Assembly: GCA_021325365.1 (NCBI GenBank)
Contig: JAJPHF010000146.1
Coordinates: 1 to 64,000 of the forward strand
Direction: 5' to 3'
Length of the DNA: 64,000 nucleotides
Source: Pseudomonadota bacterium
Lineage (GTDB): Bacteria > Chloroflexota > UBA6077 > JAJPHF01
Below the pieces are notes generated by a model that searched no databases, was not told where the DNA came from, and saw nothing but the letters and a program-made list of their open reading frames with translations. Positions 49,700-58,730 of the stretch are shown in pieces. The position numbers were made by a program, and so were the translations under genes. The first letter of the stretch is position 1. Every line of letters begins with the position of its first letter.

Positions 49700-51322
49700 A
49701 TGGACGGTGGCAAGGTCTATCTCGTCGGCGCGGGGCCGGGCGATCCAGGGCTACTCACCGTGCGTGGTCGCGAGGTGCTCGCGCGCGCTGAGGTGCTCGT
49801 CTACGACCGACTGGCCGCGCCCGAGATCGTGGCGCTCGCGCCGCTGTCGGCCGAGCGGGTCTACGTCGGCAAGGCGCCCGGCCGCCACACGCTACGCCAG
49901 CCCGAGATCAATGCGCTGCTGGTGGACCGCGCGCGAGCGGGCAAGCAGGTCGTGCGGCTCAAGGGCGGCGACCCGTTCGTCTTCGGCCGCGGCGGCGAAG
50001 AGGCCGAGGCGCTTGCCACGGCCGGGCTGCCCTTCGAAGTGGTGCCGGGCATCAGCGCCGCGCTGGCTGTCGCCGCCTACGCCGGCATCCCCGTCACCCA
50101 CCGCGCCGTCGCCTCCTCGTTCGCCGTCGCCACCGGCCAGGAAGGCGAGGCGCGCGGCACCCAGACGCTCGCTTACGACCGCCTGGCGGGCGCCGCCGAC
50201 ACGCTCATCTTTCTCATGGGCGTCGAGCGGCTGCCCGCCATCGTCGCGGGGCTGCTCGCCGGCGGGCGCGACCCGGCCACCCCCGTTGCCGTGATCGCCG
50301 CCGGCACCTTGCCCGAGCAACGCACGCTCGTCGCCACGCTGGCCGATGTGGTCGACCGGGTCGAGGCGGCCGGCCTGCGTCCGCCCGCCGTCACCGTCGT
50401 CGGCGAAGTCGTCCGGCTCCGTGAGCGGCTGCGCTGGTTCGACCGTCGCCCCCTCTTCGGCCGGCGCGTGCTCGTCACGCGCACTCGCGAGCAAGCCAGC
50501 ACCCTCGTCGCGCTCCTCCGCGCGGCTGGCGCCCGTCCTATTGAGCTACCCACCATCGCCATCCGCCCGCCCGACAGCTTCGCCGACCTGGACGCCGCGC
50601 TCCTGGCGCTCGCCGACTCTACCTCCCCGGCCCCCCTTCCGCAGCGGCCAGGGGGCGAACCGGCGTCGGCGGACTCATCTCCCCCCTTCCTTCCCAGGGA
50701 AGGGGGGCCGGGGGGGTTAGATCCCTGGGTGATCTTCACCAGTGCCAATGGGGTGGAGGCAGTGTTCGCGCGCTTGGAGGCGCTCGGGCTCGACGCGCGC
50801 GTCTTTGGCGGCGTGCGACTCGGCGCGATCGGCCCGGCCACGGCGGCGGCCCTGCGCCAGCACGGCCTTCGCGCCGACTACGCGCCGACCGAGGCCCTGG
50901 CGAGCGCCATCCTGGCCGACTTCCAGGGGCGCGACCTGCGGGGCGTGCGCGTGCTCCTGCCGCGCGCCGACATCGCGCCGCCCGCCCTGGCCGACGGCCT
51001 GGCCGCGCTCGGCGCCGACGTGGAGAGCGTCGTCGCCTACCGCACCGTGCCGGCCGAGGGCCTCGCCGCCGAGGCGCGGCGCGTGCTAGCGGACGGCGCG
51101 GTCGATACGGCCTGCTTCACCAGCTCGTCCACCGTGCGCAACCTGGTCGACGCGCTGGACGGCGACACGTCGCTGCTCGCGCCGCTGACCGTAGCCTGCA
51201 TCGGCCCGGTCACTGCCGCCACTGCCCGCGAGCTGGGCCTGCACGTCGATATCGTCGCCCGCGAGCACACCGTCGAGGGCCTGGTCGCCGCCCTCTGCCA
51301 GGCGGCGCGTGCCGCGAGCTAG
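49700..51322 (+). CDS. cobA/hemD: Uroporphyrinogen-III C-methyltransferase fused to uroporphyrinogen-III synthase
   Basis: 540 residues. The CobA/SUMT half (1-250) has VYLVGAGPGDPGLLTVRG, VRLKGGDPFVFGRGGEEAE and VPGISAALAVAAYAGIPVTH. The HemD half (about 255-540) has FGRRVLVTRTREQASTLVAL and FTSSSTVRNLVDAL. It makes uroporphyrinogen III and its methylated product (precorrin-2) for siroheme or B12. About 35 residues (about 307-341) in the HemD part are a translated family C repeat. It is followed by hemB and hemL on the same strand. Confidence 0.93.
   Translation: MDGGKVYLVGAGPGDPGLLTVRGREVLARAEVLVYDRLAAPEIVALAPLSAERVYVGKAPGRHTLRQPEINALLVDRARAGKQVVRLKGGDPFVFGRGGEEAEALATAGLPFEVVPGISAALAVAAYAGIPVTHRAVASSFAVATGQEGEARGTQTLAYDRLAGAADTLIFLMGVERLPAIVAGLLAGGRDPATPVAVIAAGTLPEQRTLVATLADVVDRVEAAGLRPPAVTVVGEVVRLRERLRWFDRRPLFGRRVLVTRTREQASTLVALLRAAGARPIELPTIAIRPPDSFADLDAALLALADSTSPAPLPQRPGGEPASADSSPPFLPREGGPGGLDPWVIFTSANGVEAVFARLEALGLDARVFGGVRLGAIGPATAAALRQHGLRADYAPTEALASAILADFQGRDLRGVRVLLPRADIAPPALADGLAALGADVESVVAYRTVPAEGLAAEARRVLADGAVDTACFTSSSTVRNLVDALDGDTSLLAPLTVACIGPVTAATARELGLHVDIVAREHTVEGLVAALCQAARAAS
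50618..50722. repeat. Palindromic repeat family C inside the cobA/hemD gene
   Basis: Two units (CTCCCCGGCCCCCCTTCCGC ... and CCCCCCTTCCTTCCCAGGGA ... GGGGGGCCGGGGGGGTTAG) in a row, read through in frame. Confidence 0.75.
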
Positions 51323-51398
51323 CCGGCGGGTAAGATAGCTAGGGGCGCCCAGCTCATCCAGAGCGTCGGTAGCGCCAGTAGGCTGGGAGTGAACCACG

Positions 51399-52469
51399 AT
51401 GCAGATCGAAGAACGGACAGCACCGGGCGCCGCCAATAGCGCCCCTGTGGCACTCAGCCGGGTGCAGCCAGCAGCGCCCCTGCAGCCCGCCTCGCCCGGC
51501 TTTCCCGCCGTGCGCCTGCGCCGGCTGCGCCGCACGCCCGCGCTCCGCCGCCTGGTGCGCGAGACGACGCTGGCCGTCGACGACCTGATCTTGCCGCTGT
51601 TCGTCGCGCCGGGCCGCGGCGTCCGCGAGCCCATCGCCAGCATGCCCGGCCACGCCCAGCTCTCGCTCGACGAGCTGGCGCGCGAGGCGCGCGAGGTGCG
51701 CGATCTCGGCGTGCCCGCCGTACTGCTGTTCGGCCTGCCCTCGCGCAAGGATCCCCTCGGCTCCGAGGCCTACGATCCCCACGGTATCGTGCAGGACGCC
51801 ATCCGCACCGTGAAGGAGCACGCCCCCGAGCTGGTGGTGATGACCGACGTGTGCCTGTGCGAGTACACCAGCCACGGCCACTGCGGCGTGGTCGAGGACG
51901 GCTACGTGCAGAACGACCCCACGCTGGAGCTACTCGCGCGGACGGCGCTCTCCCACGTCGAGGCCGGCGCCGACCTGGTGGCGCCCTCCGACATGATGGA
52001 CGGCCGCGTGGGCGCCATCCGCCGGGCGCTGGACGGCGCGGGCTACGTCGAGACGCCGATCCTGGCCTATGCCGCCAAGTTCGCCTCGGCGTTCTACGGC
52101 CCGTTCCGCGAGGCGGCCGACTCCGCGCCCCAGTTCGGCGACCGCCGCGCCTATCAGATGGACCCCGCCAACGGCCGCGAGGCGCTGCGCGAGGTCGAGC
52201 TGGACGTGGCCGAGGGCGCCGACCTGGTGATGGTGAAGCCCGCGCTCGCCTACCTCGACCTCGTCTGGCGCGTGCGCGAGCGCTTCGGCCTGCCCGTCGT
52301 CGCCTACAGCGTGAGCGGCGAATACGCGATGGTGAAGGCCGCCGGCCAGCTCGGCTGGATCGACGAGCGCGCCATCGCCCTGGAGCAGCTCACCGGCATC
52401 CGCCGCGCCGGCGCCGACCTCATCATCACTTACTTCGCCAAGGACGTCGCCCGCTGGCTGGGCGCCTGA
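51399..52469 (+). CDS. hemB: Delta-aminolevulinic acid dehydratase
   Basis: 356 residues. [40 protein letters not shown] (zinc-type cysteines), [20 protein letters not shown] and [20 protein letters not shown] with the two catalytic lysines are intact. It condenses two ALA molecules to porphobilinogen. The first 45 residues are a non-conserved Ala/Pro-rich extension. ATG start. It lies 76 bp after cobA/hemD and 68 bp before hemL. Confidence 0.95.
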   Translation: MQIEERTAPGAANSAPVALSRVQPAAPLQPASPGFPAVRLRRLRRTPALRRLVRETTLAVDDLILPLFVAPGRGVREPIASMPGHAQLSLDELAREAREVRDLGVPAVLLFGLPSRKDPLGSEAYDPHGIVQDAIRTVKEHAPELVVMTDVCLCEYTSHGHCGVVEDGYVQNDPTLELLARTALSHVEAGADLVAPSDMMDGRVGAIRRALDGAGYVETPILAYAAKFASAFYGPFREAADSAPQFGDRRAYQMDPANGREALREVELDVAEGADLVMVKPALAYLDLVWRVRERFGLPVVAYSVSGEYAMVKAAGQLGWIDERAIALEQLTGIRRAGADLIITYFAKDVARWLGA

Positions 52470-52474
52470 AGTAG

Positions 52475-52510
52475 CCCCTCTCCCCCTGGGAGAGGGGTTG
52501 GGGTGAGGGC
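52475..52510. repeat. Palindromic repeat family B between hemB and hemL
   Basis: CCCCTCTCCCCCTGGGAGAG + GGGTTGGGGTGAGGGC, 5 bp after the hemB stop; stem CTCTCCCC/GGGAGAGG. Confidence 0.75.
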
Positions 52511-52537
52511 TCGCGGCGCCAGCGGATTGAGAGGCAC

Positions 52538-53824
52538 ATGCGAACGCAGGTATCACGAGAGCTATTTCAGCGCGCGCAGCGGCTACTCCCGGGCGGCGTG
52601 GACAGCCCCGTGCGCGCGTTTCGCGCCGTGGGCGGCACGCCGCGCTTCCTCGTGCGCGGCGAGGGCGCGCGCGTGGTCGACGCCGACGGCAACGTGTACC
52701 TCGACTACCTGGGCTCCTGGGGCCCGCTGATCCACGGCCACGCGCCGCCGGCGGTCGTCGCGGCGATCACCGCCGCGGCGCGCGACGGCACCAGCTTCGG
52801 CGCCCCCACGCCGGGCGAGGTCGAGCTGGCCGAGCTAGTCACGGCCGCCGTGCCGAGCGTCGAGATGGTGCGCTTCGTCAATTCCGGCACCGAGGCGACG
52901 ATGAGCGCGCTGCGCCTGGCGCGCGCCGCCACCGGCCGCGACACGATCCTCAAGTTCGACGGCTGCTACCACGGCCACGCCGACGGCCTGCTGGTCAAGG
53001 CCGGCTCGGGGCCGCTCTCGCTCGGCGCCCCCGACAGCCCGGGCGTCCCCGCTGCGATGGCGCGGCACACGCTCTCCGTGCCCTACAACGATCTGGCCGC
53101 CGTCGAGGCGGCGTTCGCGGCCCAGCCCGAGGCGATCGCGGCCGTCATCGTCGAGCCGATCGCGGGCAACATGGGCTGCGTGCCGCCGGCCGACGGCTTC
53201 CTCGCCGGGCTGCGCGCCGTCACGGAGCGCTACGGCGCCCTCCTGATCTTCGACGAGGTCATCACCGGCTTCCGCGTGGCCTACGGCGGCGCACAGGCGC
53301 TCTACGACGTGACGCCCGACCTGACGTGCCTCGGCAAGGTGCTGGGTGGCGGGCTGCCGGTGGGGGCCTACGGCGGCCGCCGCCCGCTGATGGAGCAGAT
53401 GGCGCCTGCCGGGCCGGTCTACCAGGCCGGCACGCTGGCGGGAAACCCGATCGCCATGGCGGCCGGCTGCGCGGCCCTGCGGCTGCTCTACGGCGGCGAC
53501 GCCTACGCCCGCCTCGACGCGCTGGGGCAGCGGCTAGCCGCCGGGCTCGCGGCGGAGGCGGCCGCCGCGGCCATCCCCGCGCAGGTGAGCCGCGTCGGCT
53601 CGATGCTGACGCTGTTCTTCACGGAGCGGCCCGTCCGGGACTACGCGAGCGCGCGTACGGCCGATACCGCGCGCTATGCCCGCTTCTTCCACGCCATGCT
53701 AGCGCGCGGCGTGTATCTGCCGCCGTCGCAGTTCGAGCTGTGGTTCGACAGCCTGGCGCACACCGAGGCCGACGTGGACGCCACCGTGGCGGCGGCGCGC
53801 GCCGCCTTCGCGGAGCTGTCGTAG
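52538..53824 (+). CDS. hemL: Glutamate-1-semialdehyde 2,1-aminomutase
   Basis: 428 residues. [60 protein letters not shown] and [16 protein letters not shown] are hallmarks. The PLP lysine is K267 in [13 protein letters not shown]. It isomerises GSA to 5-aminolevulinate in the C5 pathway; the partner glutamyl-tRNA reductase (hemA) is not in the window. ATG with GAGAGGCAC upstream. Third of cobA/hemD-hemB-hemL. Confidence 0.95.
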   Translation: MRTQVSRELFQRAQRLLPGGVDSPVRAFRAVGGTPRFLVRGEGARVVDADGNVYLDYLGSWGPLIHGHAPPAVVAAITAAARDGTSFGAPTPGEVELAELVTAAVPSVEMVRFVNSGTEATMSALRLARAATGRDTILKFDGCYHGHADGLLVKAGSGPLSLGAPDSPGVPAAMARHTLSVPYNDLAAVEAAFAAQPEAIAAVIVEPIAGNMGCVPPADGFLAGLRAVTERYGALLIFDEVITGFRVAYGGAQALYDVTPDLTCLGKVLGGGLPVGAYGGRRPLMEQMAPAGPVYQAGTLAGNPIAMAAGCAALRLLYGGDAYARLDALGQRLAAGLAAEAAAAAIPAQVSRVGSMLTLFFTERPVRDYASARTADTARYARFFHAMLARGVYLPPSQFELWFDSLAHTEADVDATVAAARAAFAELS

Positions 53825-53831
53825 GCGCCGG

Positions 53832-54101
53832 CTACGGGGGGGGAGCGCCGGCACGCTGGCCGTGCATGCGACGCTGGTACGCCACCTGGAGGAGCGCGCG
53901 CAGGTCTTCTTCCGTGAAGAGGTAGGCCTCGTGCTCGTCTGCCAGCGTGCCGTCCTCACGCAGCGGCACCCCCTGCACGACGATGCCCTCCTCCGTCTCC
54001 AGGACCCGCACGTTGGTATAGCGGTGCTCGTCGACGTACAGGCCAATGGCGCGAAAGATGTCCTGGTAATCCGAGTGGTCCAGGCCGACGAAGAGCTTCA
54101 T
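53832..54101 (-). CDS. Hypothetical protein (89 aa)
   Basis: 89 residues: MKLFVGLDHSDYQDIFRAIG, then LYVDEHRYTNVRVLETEEGI, then EAYLFTEEDLRALLQVAYQR. It has a mixed alpha/beta composition with a well-formed hydrophobic pattern, unlike a chance frame. It begins 5 bp after the stop of the next gene on this strand, so the two small genes form a pair. No family is recognised. The gene converges on hemL. Confidence 0.65.
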   Translation of the reverse strand: MKLFVGLDHSDYQDIFRAIGLYVDEHRYTNVRVLETEEGIVVQGVPLREDGTLADEHEAYLFTEEDLRALLQVAYQRRMHGQRAGAPPP

Positions 54102-54106
54102 GTAAG

Positions 54107-54325
54107 CTAGTGCTCCCGCGCCATCTCTTCGCAGAGCGCGTCCAGCTCGCCGTGGCTGATTTCCAGCGTGCGACCGACTCGCGCCACGCCCCCCAGCTGC
54201 GGCGCCACCCCCAGGCCGACGACGAGAAAGCCCTCCTCGACCTCGGTCACGCAGACGCTGGAAACCTGCTCCGTGTCGATCCGCCGCCCGAGCGCGCGGA
54301 GGCGGTCCTCGTACGTCCAGGCCAT
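54107..54325 (-). CDS. Hypothetical protein (72 aa), partner of the preceding small gene
   Basis: 72 residues from the ATG at 54325: MAWTYEDRLRALGRRIDTEQ, then VSSVCVTEVEEGFLVVGLGV and HGELDALCEEMAREH. Compact alpha/beta pattern. It lies immediately upstream of the 89-aa gene on the same strand; together they may form a two-component unit. Function unknown. Confidence 0.6.
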   Translation of the reverse strand: MAWTYEDRLRALGRRIDTEQVSSVCVTEVEEGFLVVGLGVAPQLGGVARVGRTLEISHGELDALCEEMAREH

Positions 54326-54435
54326 GCACCCCCCATCGCCTGCGCGCATTCTACGGAGCGGCTATCCCAGTGTCAACAGGCGGATCGCCATCGCGCTGCG
54401 CCCGCCGCGTCCGTCGGACCGACCGTGTGCGGCGC

Positions 54436-55413
54436 TCAGAACAGCCGGCGCACCGCCGCCACGATGTCCTGCTCCTGCGGGATGGCGGCGCGCTCCAGGT
54501 TCACGTTGTAGGGGATCGGCACGTTCTTGCCCGCCACCCGGACCACGGGCGCGTCGAGGTAGTCGAAGGCGCGCTCCGTGACCTGCGTGGCGATCTCGCC
54601 GGCGATGCCGCCCCGCTCGTACGCTTCGTGGCCGATTACCAGCCGCCCCGTCCGCTTCACCGACTCGACGATCGTGTCCACGTCCAGCGGCACGAGCGTG
54701 CGCGGGTCGATGACCTCCAGCGAGATCTCGTCCTCGCGCTCCAGCACTTCGGCCGCCGCCAGCCCGCGCTGCACCATCGTGTGGATGCCGACGAACGTCA
54801 CGTCCTCGCCGCGCCGCCGCACGGCGGCCTGCCCGAAGGGGATCGTGTACTCGCCCTCGGGCACGTCGCCCTTTGCGAAGTAGAGCACCTTGTGCTCCAG
54901 GAAGATCGTCGGGTTGTCGTCGCGGATCGCCGTCTTCAGCAGCCCCTTGGCGTCCTCCGGCGTGGCGGGCACCACGACCTTCAGCCCGGGAATGTGGACG
55001 AACCACGCCTCGAGGCTCTGCGAGTGCTGCGCCGCATTGCCCCGCCCCGCGCCCTCCTGCGCCCGCAGGACCATCGGCACGCGCGCCTTGCCGCCAAACA
55101 TGTACCGCAGCTTCGCCGCCTGGTTGACGATCTGGTCCATCGCCAGCCCCACGAAATCCAGATACATCAGCTCGGCCACCGGACGCGTGCCCGTGACAGC
55201 GGCTCCCACGGCCGAGCCGACGATGATCTCCTCGGACAGCGGCGTGTTGCGCACGCGCTCGGCGCCAAAGCGGTCGAGCAGGCCGCGCGTCACCCCGAAG
55301 ATGCCGCCGCGCCCGGCCGCGATGTCCTCGCCGAGCACCCACACCGTCGGGTCGCGCGCCATCTCCTCGTGCAGCGCCTCGTTCAGCGCCTGCGCGTACG
55401 TCAGCTCTCGCAT
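54436..55413 (-). CDS. 2-oxoacid dehydrogenase E1 component, beta subunit
   Basis: 325 residues: LTYAQALNEALHEEMARDPT, VWVLGEDIAAGRGGIFGVTRG, LVRNTPLSEEIIVGSAVGAA-like and GRGNAAQHSQSLEAWFVHIPGLKVV are the PdhB/AcoB/BkdB signature segments. It normally pairs with a ThDP-binding alpha subunit, but none is next to it; the neighbours are two small unknown genes and a 131-aa unknown. The exact oxoacid (pyruvate, acetoin, branched-chain) cannot be told. ATG start. Confidence 0.93.
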   Translation of the reverse strand: MRELTYAQALNEALHEEMARDPTVWVLGEDIAAGRGGIFGVTRGLLDRFGAERVRNTPLSEEIIVGSAVGAAVTGTRPVAELMYLDFVGLAMDQIVNQAAKLRYMFGGKARVPMVLRAQEGAGRGNAAQHSQSLEAWFVHIPGLKVVVPATPEDAKGLLKTAIRDDNPTIFLEHKVLYFAKGDVPEGEYTIPFGQAAVRRRGEDVTFVGIHTMVQRGLAAAEVLEREDEISLEVIDPRTLVPLDVDTIVESVKRTGRLVIGHEAYERGGIAGEIATQVTERAFDYLDAPVVRVAGKNVPIPYNVNLERAAIPQEQDIVAAVRRLF

Positions 55414-55474
55414 ACGGCCTCGCAGCGATGGGGCTCGCGGTGACGAGCGATGAGCCCTGCCGAGCCCGCCCCGC

Positions 55475-55870
55475 TTATTGCTGGGCGGTCAGGCGCGCGG
55501 CGGTCGCCTGGACCACGATGTCGAGCAGGTGGGCGCCGTTCTCGTCCAGGTAGCGCTTCACGCCGTTCAGCGCGGCATCGCGCAGCGTCGCCGCCGCCGG
55601 CGACTGCGCCAGCCACTGCTCTGCTGAGGCGACCGCTAGCCCGCCCGCCTCGGTCTGGAGCGCGCGGCCGAGTGCCCCCAGCGCCGCGCCCATTAGCTCG
55701 CCCCCGACGGCCGGCCGCGGAAACTCCACACGACCGATCGCCTCCTGCACCAGCGCCGCGACGACCGTGCCCATCAGGTCGCGCTCGACGGCGGCCTGGT
55801 AGACCTGCTGCTCGACGGCCGGCGCGGCCTGGGCCGCTAGCTCCGGCAGGCGGTCCCACGGCATGCTCAT
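55475..55870 (-). CDS. Hypothetical alanine-rich protein (131 aa)
   Basis: 131 residues from the ATG at 55870 with GGAGAGGAGCGAGCC upstream. Mostly helical: AAQAAPAVEQQVYQAAVERD, VVAALVQEAIGRVEFPRPAV, EQWLAQSPAAATLRDAALNG. It lies 61 bp upstream of the E1-beta gene on the same strand, so it may be cotranscribed. No family is recognised. Confidence 0.65.
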   Translation of the reverse strand: MSMPWDRLPELAAQAAPAVEQQVYQAAVERDLMGTVVAALVQEAIGRVEFPRPAVGGELMGAALGALGRALQTEAGGLAVASAEQWLAQSPAAATLRDAALNGVKRYLDENGAHLLDIVVQATAARLTAQQ

Positions 55871-55975
55871 GGCTCGCTCCTCTCCGTTCCGCCGCGCCGC
55901 GTCCTCGCGCCGTGCCCGGCGCACTCGTATCCTCAGCGAGCTACCCGGCAGGGGCCTGCGCCAGCCGGCGGCCCG

Positions 55976-57040
55976 TCAACCCACGGGCTGGTGCCCGTCG
56001 TGCGCGGCGTAAGCCTCCTCGCGGTAGAGGTCCAGCGCCTCCATCGCGGGCAGGTCGGTGATCGAGAAGAGGACGGCCTCCTCGTCGCCCGTGTTGGCGT
56101 GCTCGTGCCAGGCCCAGGTGGGCAGCGCCAGGAAGTCGCCCTGCTGCCAGTCGAGCCGCTCCCCGTTCACCACGCTGTAGCCGCGCCCGCGGAACACCTG
56201 GTACACGGCGCTGCTCGTGTGGCGGTGCGCCCGCGTGCGTACCCCCGGCCGCAGGAGCTGAATCCAGCAGCCGAGCGCCGGCAGCGCGTGGCCGCCCGTC
56301 CGCGGGTCGGTGTACTCTAGCGCCACGTCGTCGTAGGGGCTCGCGTCCACCGCCGCCAGCCGCCGCAGCGCCGCATACGTGTCCGCCCACCGATAGGTGA
56401 GGAGAGGCGGGCGGGTCGGTTGCACCGCTCGCAGCGCGGCGCCGTAGCGGTGCTGCGAGCTATCGGCCGGCCGCGTCTCAGGCTGGCGCTCGGCGGGGTG
56501 GCGCTCGAAGAACACGCCGTTCAGCAGGATGACGAGCGGGAAGTCGAGGCCGTCCATCCACATCACCGGCTCGTCGCCGGCGTTGCCGTGGTGGTGCCAG
56601 CTCCAGCGCGGCGTCAGCACCAGGTCGCCCGGCTCCATCGTGCAGCGCTCGCCGTCGATCGTCGTGTAGGCGCCGTGGCCCTGGATGATGAAGCGGATCG
56701 CCGCGGGCGTGTGGCGGTGCGTGGGCGCGACCTCGCCGGGGCGGATGAGCTGCACGGAGGCGGCCAGCGTGTGCGTGGCGCAGTGCTGCGCCACCAGGCC
56801 CGGGTTGACCAGGCGGATCGTCCGCCGTTCGGCCGCCGCGTCGTGCTGCACCAGCTCGCCGGCGCGCTCCAGCACGCGCCGCACGTCGGCGCCCCGCCAG
56901 ACGTACGGGCGCGCGACCAGCCGCGGCTCCGCCGCCTGCACCTCGTCGCCCAGCCGCCACAGCCCTTCGAGCTGCAGCCCCGCCATCTCCGCGTGCAGCG
57001 CGTCCAGCGCCGCCGTCCCGCTCACCGGCTCCGCAACCAT
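55976..57040 (-). CDS. Bicupin, gentisate 1,2-dioxygenase-like
   Basis: 354 residues with two cupin domains. The first has LIRPGEVAPTHRHTPAAIRF (HxH) and LTPRWSWHHHGN; the second has LLRPGVRTRAHRHTSSAVYQ and LALPTWAWHEHANTGDEEAV. This matches gentisate/1-hydroxy-2-naphthoate dioxygenases, Fe(II) enzymes that cleave aromatic rings. The substrate is not proven. The ATG at 57040 (GGAGGCGTG upstream) is used; a GTG precedes it. Confidence 0.88.
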   Translation of the reverse strand: MVAEPVSGTAALDALHAEMAGLQLEGLWRLGDEVQAAEPRLVARPYVWRGADVRRVLERAGELVQHDAAAERRTIRLVNPGLVAQHCATHTLAASVQLIRPGEVAPTHRHTPAAIRFIIQGHGAYTTIDGERCTMEPGDLVLTPRWSWHHHGNAGDEPVMWMDGLDFPLVILLNGVFFERHPAERQPETRPADSSQHRYGAALRAVQPTRPPLLTYRWADTYAALRRLAAVDASPYDDVALEYTDPRTGGHALPALGCWIQLLRPGVRTRAHRHTSSAVYQVFRGRGYSVVNGERLDWQQGDFLALPTWAWHEHANTGDEEAVLFSITDLPAMEALDLYREEAYAAHDGHQPVG

Positions 57041-57117
57041 CACGCCTCCGCAATCCCTACCGCCGGGCCGCGAATCCCCGCGCCGCTGCGCGACCGGTCA
57101 CGCCTTGCGGCCAGCCG

Positions 57118-57813
57118 CTATCCTAGCAAGTCCAGCATCTCCCCCGGGCGCATGGCGATGCAGGTGAAGATCGGCGTGTCGCGCTCCGTGTACGAGCTGG
57201 CCTCCGTCTCGCGTAGCGCCATCACCAGGTCCAGGAAGTCGCTCGGCACGTCGGACTCGAACGCCAGCACGAACTCCTGGTCGTCGAGCCCGTAGGAATA
57301 CGTCGTGTTCAGCTTGACGCTCGGGAACGTATGCCCCAGCTTGATGTGGGCGTCCATCATCTCCTGGCGCCGCTCTTTCGACAGCGCGTACCAGGCGCGC
57401 GTCTTCACGAACGGATAGACGAAGAGGTACTTCGCCTTGCCCGGCGTGACGGTGAGCCGCGAGCCTTCCTGGCCCTCGTGGCGGTGCTTGTCCACGTACA
57501 TCGAGCGCCGCGTCTGGCTCAGGTAGGAGTAGGGCAGCGAGGCGTAGTTGCCGAGCCCCGTCGCCAGCAGCTCGGCCATGAACGGGGGGAACACGTCCAG
57601 GTCCTCGCTGATCGTCCAGAGCAGGAAGTCGCAGTCGCCGCGAATGCCGACGAGCGAGTAGCTCCGCAGGATCATGCGCTCGGCGTACCGCTCCAGCACG
57701 GCCTGGAAGGCCCGCTTGCCCGCGTCGCGCTCGCTCGGCGGGAGCCGCCGCCACGCCGGATCGATCTTGAAGAAGTTAAACTTAACGAACTGGCGCCGCA
57801 TCTGCTCGGCCAT
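57118..57813 (-). CDS. hemQ: Coproheme decarboxylase HemQ (chlorite-dismutase family)
   Basis: 231 residues. FVKFNFFKIDPAWRRLPPSE opens it. DFLLWTISEDLDVFPPFMAE, YVFVYPFVKTRAWYALSKERR-like and AHIKLGHTFPSVKLNTTYSYGL follow; the His in KLGHTFP is the axial heme ligand and the Tyr in the YPF region is the catalytic one of HemQ. It converts coproheme to heme b with peroxide, showing the coproporphyrin-dependent route. The ATG at 57813 has AGGGAGGGACC upstream. Confidence 0.92.
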   Translation of the reverse strand: MAEQMRRQFVKFNFFKIDPAWRRLPPSERDAGKRAFQAVLERYAERMILRSYSLVGIRGDCDFLLWTISEDLDVFPPFMAELLATGLGNYASLPYSYLSQTRRSMYVDKHRHEGQEGSRLTVTPGKAKYLFVYPFVKTRAWYALSKERRQEMMDAHIKLGHTFPSVKLNTTYSYGLDDQEFVLAFESDVPSDFLDLVMALRETEASSYTERDTPIFTCIAMRPGEMLDLLG

Positions 57814-57887
57814 GGTCCCTCCCTGGGCGAACGCGTTAGCTGCTCTATTATCGCCCGAGCGCCCGCCCCCGCGCCGAACTCGGCGCG

Positions 57888-58730
57888 CTAGTGCGCGTGC
57901 GGCGGGAGCACCGATTGCTCCGCGGGCGCGGCGAGCACGTCCTGGTCGGTGAGCAGCCAGCGGTCCCCGCGCCGCACCACCCGGCCATCGTGCTCCAGCT
58001 TCAGCAGGTGCGCCAGCACCGAGCGCCCCGCCGCGCCGTGCAGCCGCGGGTCCACGTCCGCGTACAGCCGCGCCACCATCGCCCCGATCGTCTCGTCGCC
58101 CAGCCGCAGGCAGGCCAGCACTTGCCGCTCGCGCAGCAGGCGGTGGTCGATGTACTCCGTGATCTTCGCCTCGGGATCCTCCACCGGGTCCCAGTGGCCG
58201 GGCAGCATGCGCCGGATCGGGTACTGCCGCAGCAGCGCCAGCGAGTCGAGATACGCTGCCATGTCGCCGTCCGGCGGGCTCACCACCACCGTGCCGGAGC
58301 CGACCACGTGGTCCCCCGAGAACAACAGCTCGCGCGCCCGCAGCAGGAAGCACAGGTGCGTGCTCGCGTGCCCCGGCGTCGCCAGCACCTCCAGCATCTC
58401 GCCGTCAACCGGCACCTCCTGGCCGTGGCGCAGCGTGCGATCGGCGTGCCGAATGCCCTCGTGGGCCGCCAGCGGGGCGCCCGTCTTGCGGCGCAGCAGG
58501 TCCGCGCCGGGCAGGTGGTCCAGGTGATGGTGCGTCACCAGGATCAGGCCGACCCGCGCGTTCAGCTCGCCCACTGCCTCCACGATGCGGTCGATGTGTA
58601 CAGGGTCGTCCGGCCCCGGATCGACCACGGCCAGCTCGCGCTCGCCGATCAGATAGGTATTCGTGCCCGGGCCCGTGTACGGGCCAGGATTAGCGGCCAG
58701 CAGCTTGTGAATCCGTGGCGCTACCAGCAC
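57888..58730 (-). CDS. MBL-fold metallohydrolase (LACTB2-like)
   Basis: 280 residues. YTGPGTNTYLIGERELAVVD, ILVTHHHLDHLPGADLL (HxHxDH zinc site), LATPGHASTHLCFLL and LLFSGDHVVG form the metallo-beta-lactamase core. The C-terminal 70 residues form a winged-helix tail (LLKLEHDGRVVRRGDRWLL) as in LACTB2-like hydrolases and endoribonucleases. The GTG at 58730 lies inside the upstream Nudix gene (10-bp overlap), with GGAGGTGG as SD, so the pair is co-translated. Confidence 0.9.
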   Translation of the reverse strand: MLVAPRIHKLLAANPGPYTGPGTNTYLIGERELAVVDPGPDDPVHIDRIVEAVGELNARVGLILVTHHHLDHLPGADLLRRKTGAPLAAHEGIRHADRTLRHGQEVPVDGEMLEVLATPGHASTHLCFLLRARELLFSGDHVVGSGTVVVSPPDGDMAAYLDSLALLRQYPIRRMLPGHWDPVEDPEAKITEYIDHRLLRERQVLACLRLGDETIGAMVARLYADVDPRLHGAAGRSVLAHLLKLEHDGRVVRRGDRWLLTDQDVLAAPAEQSVLPPHAH

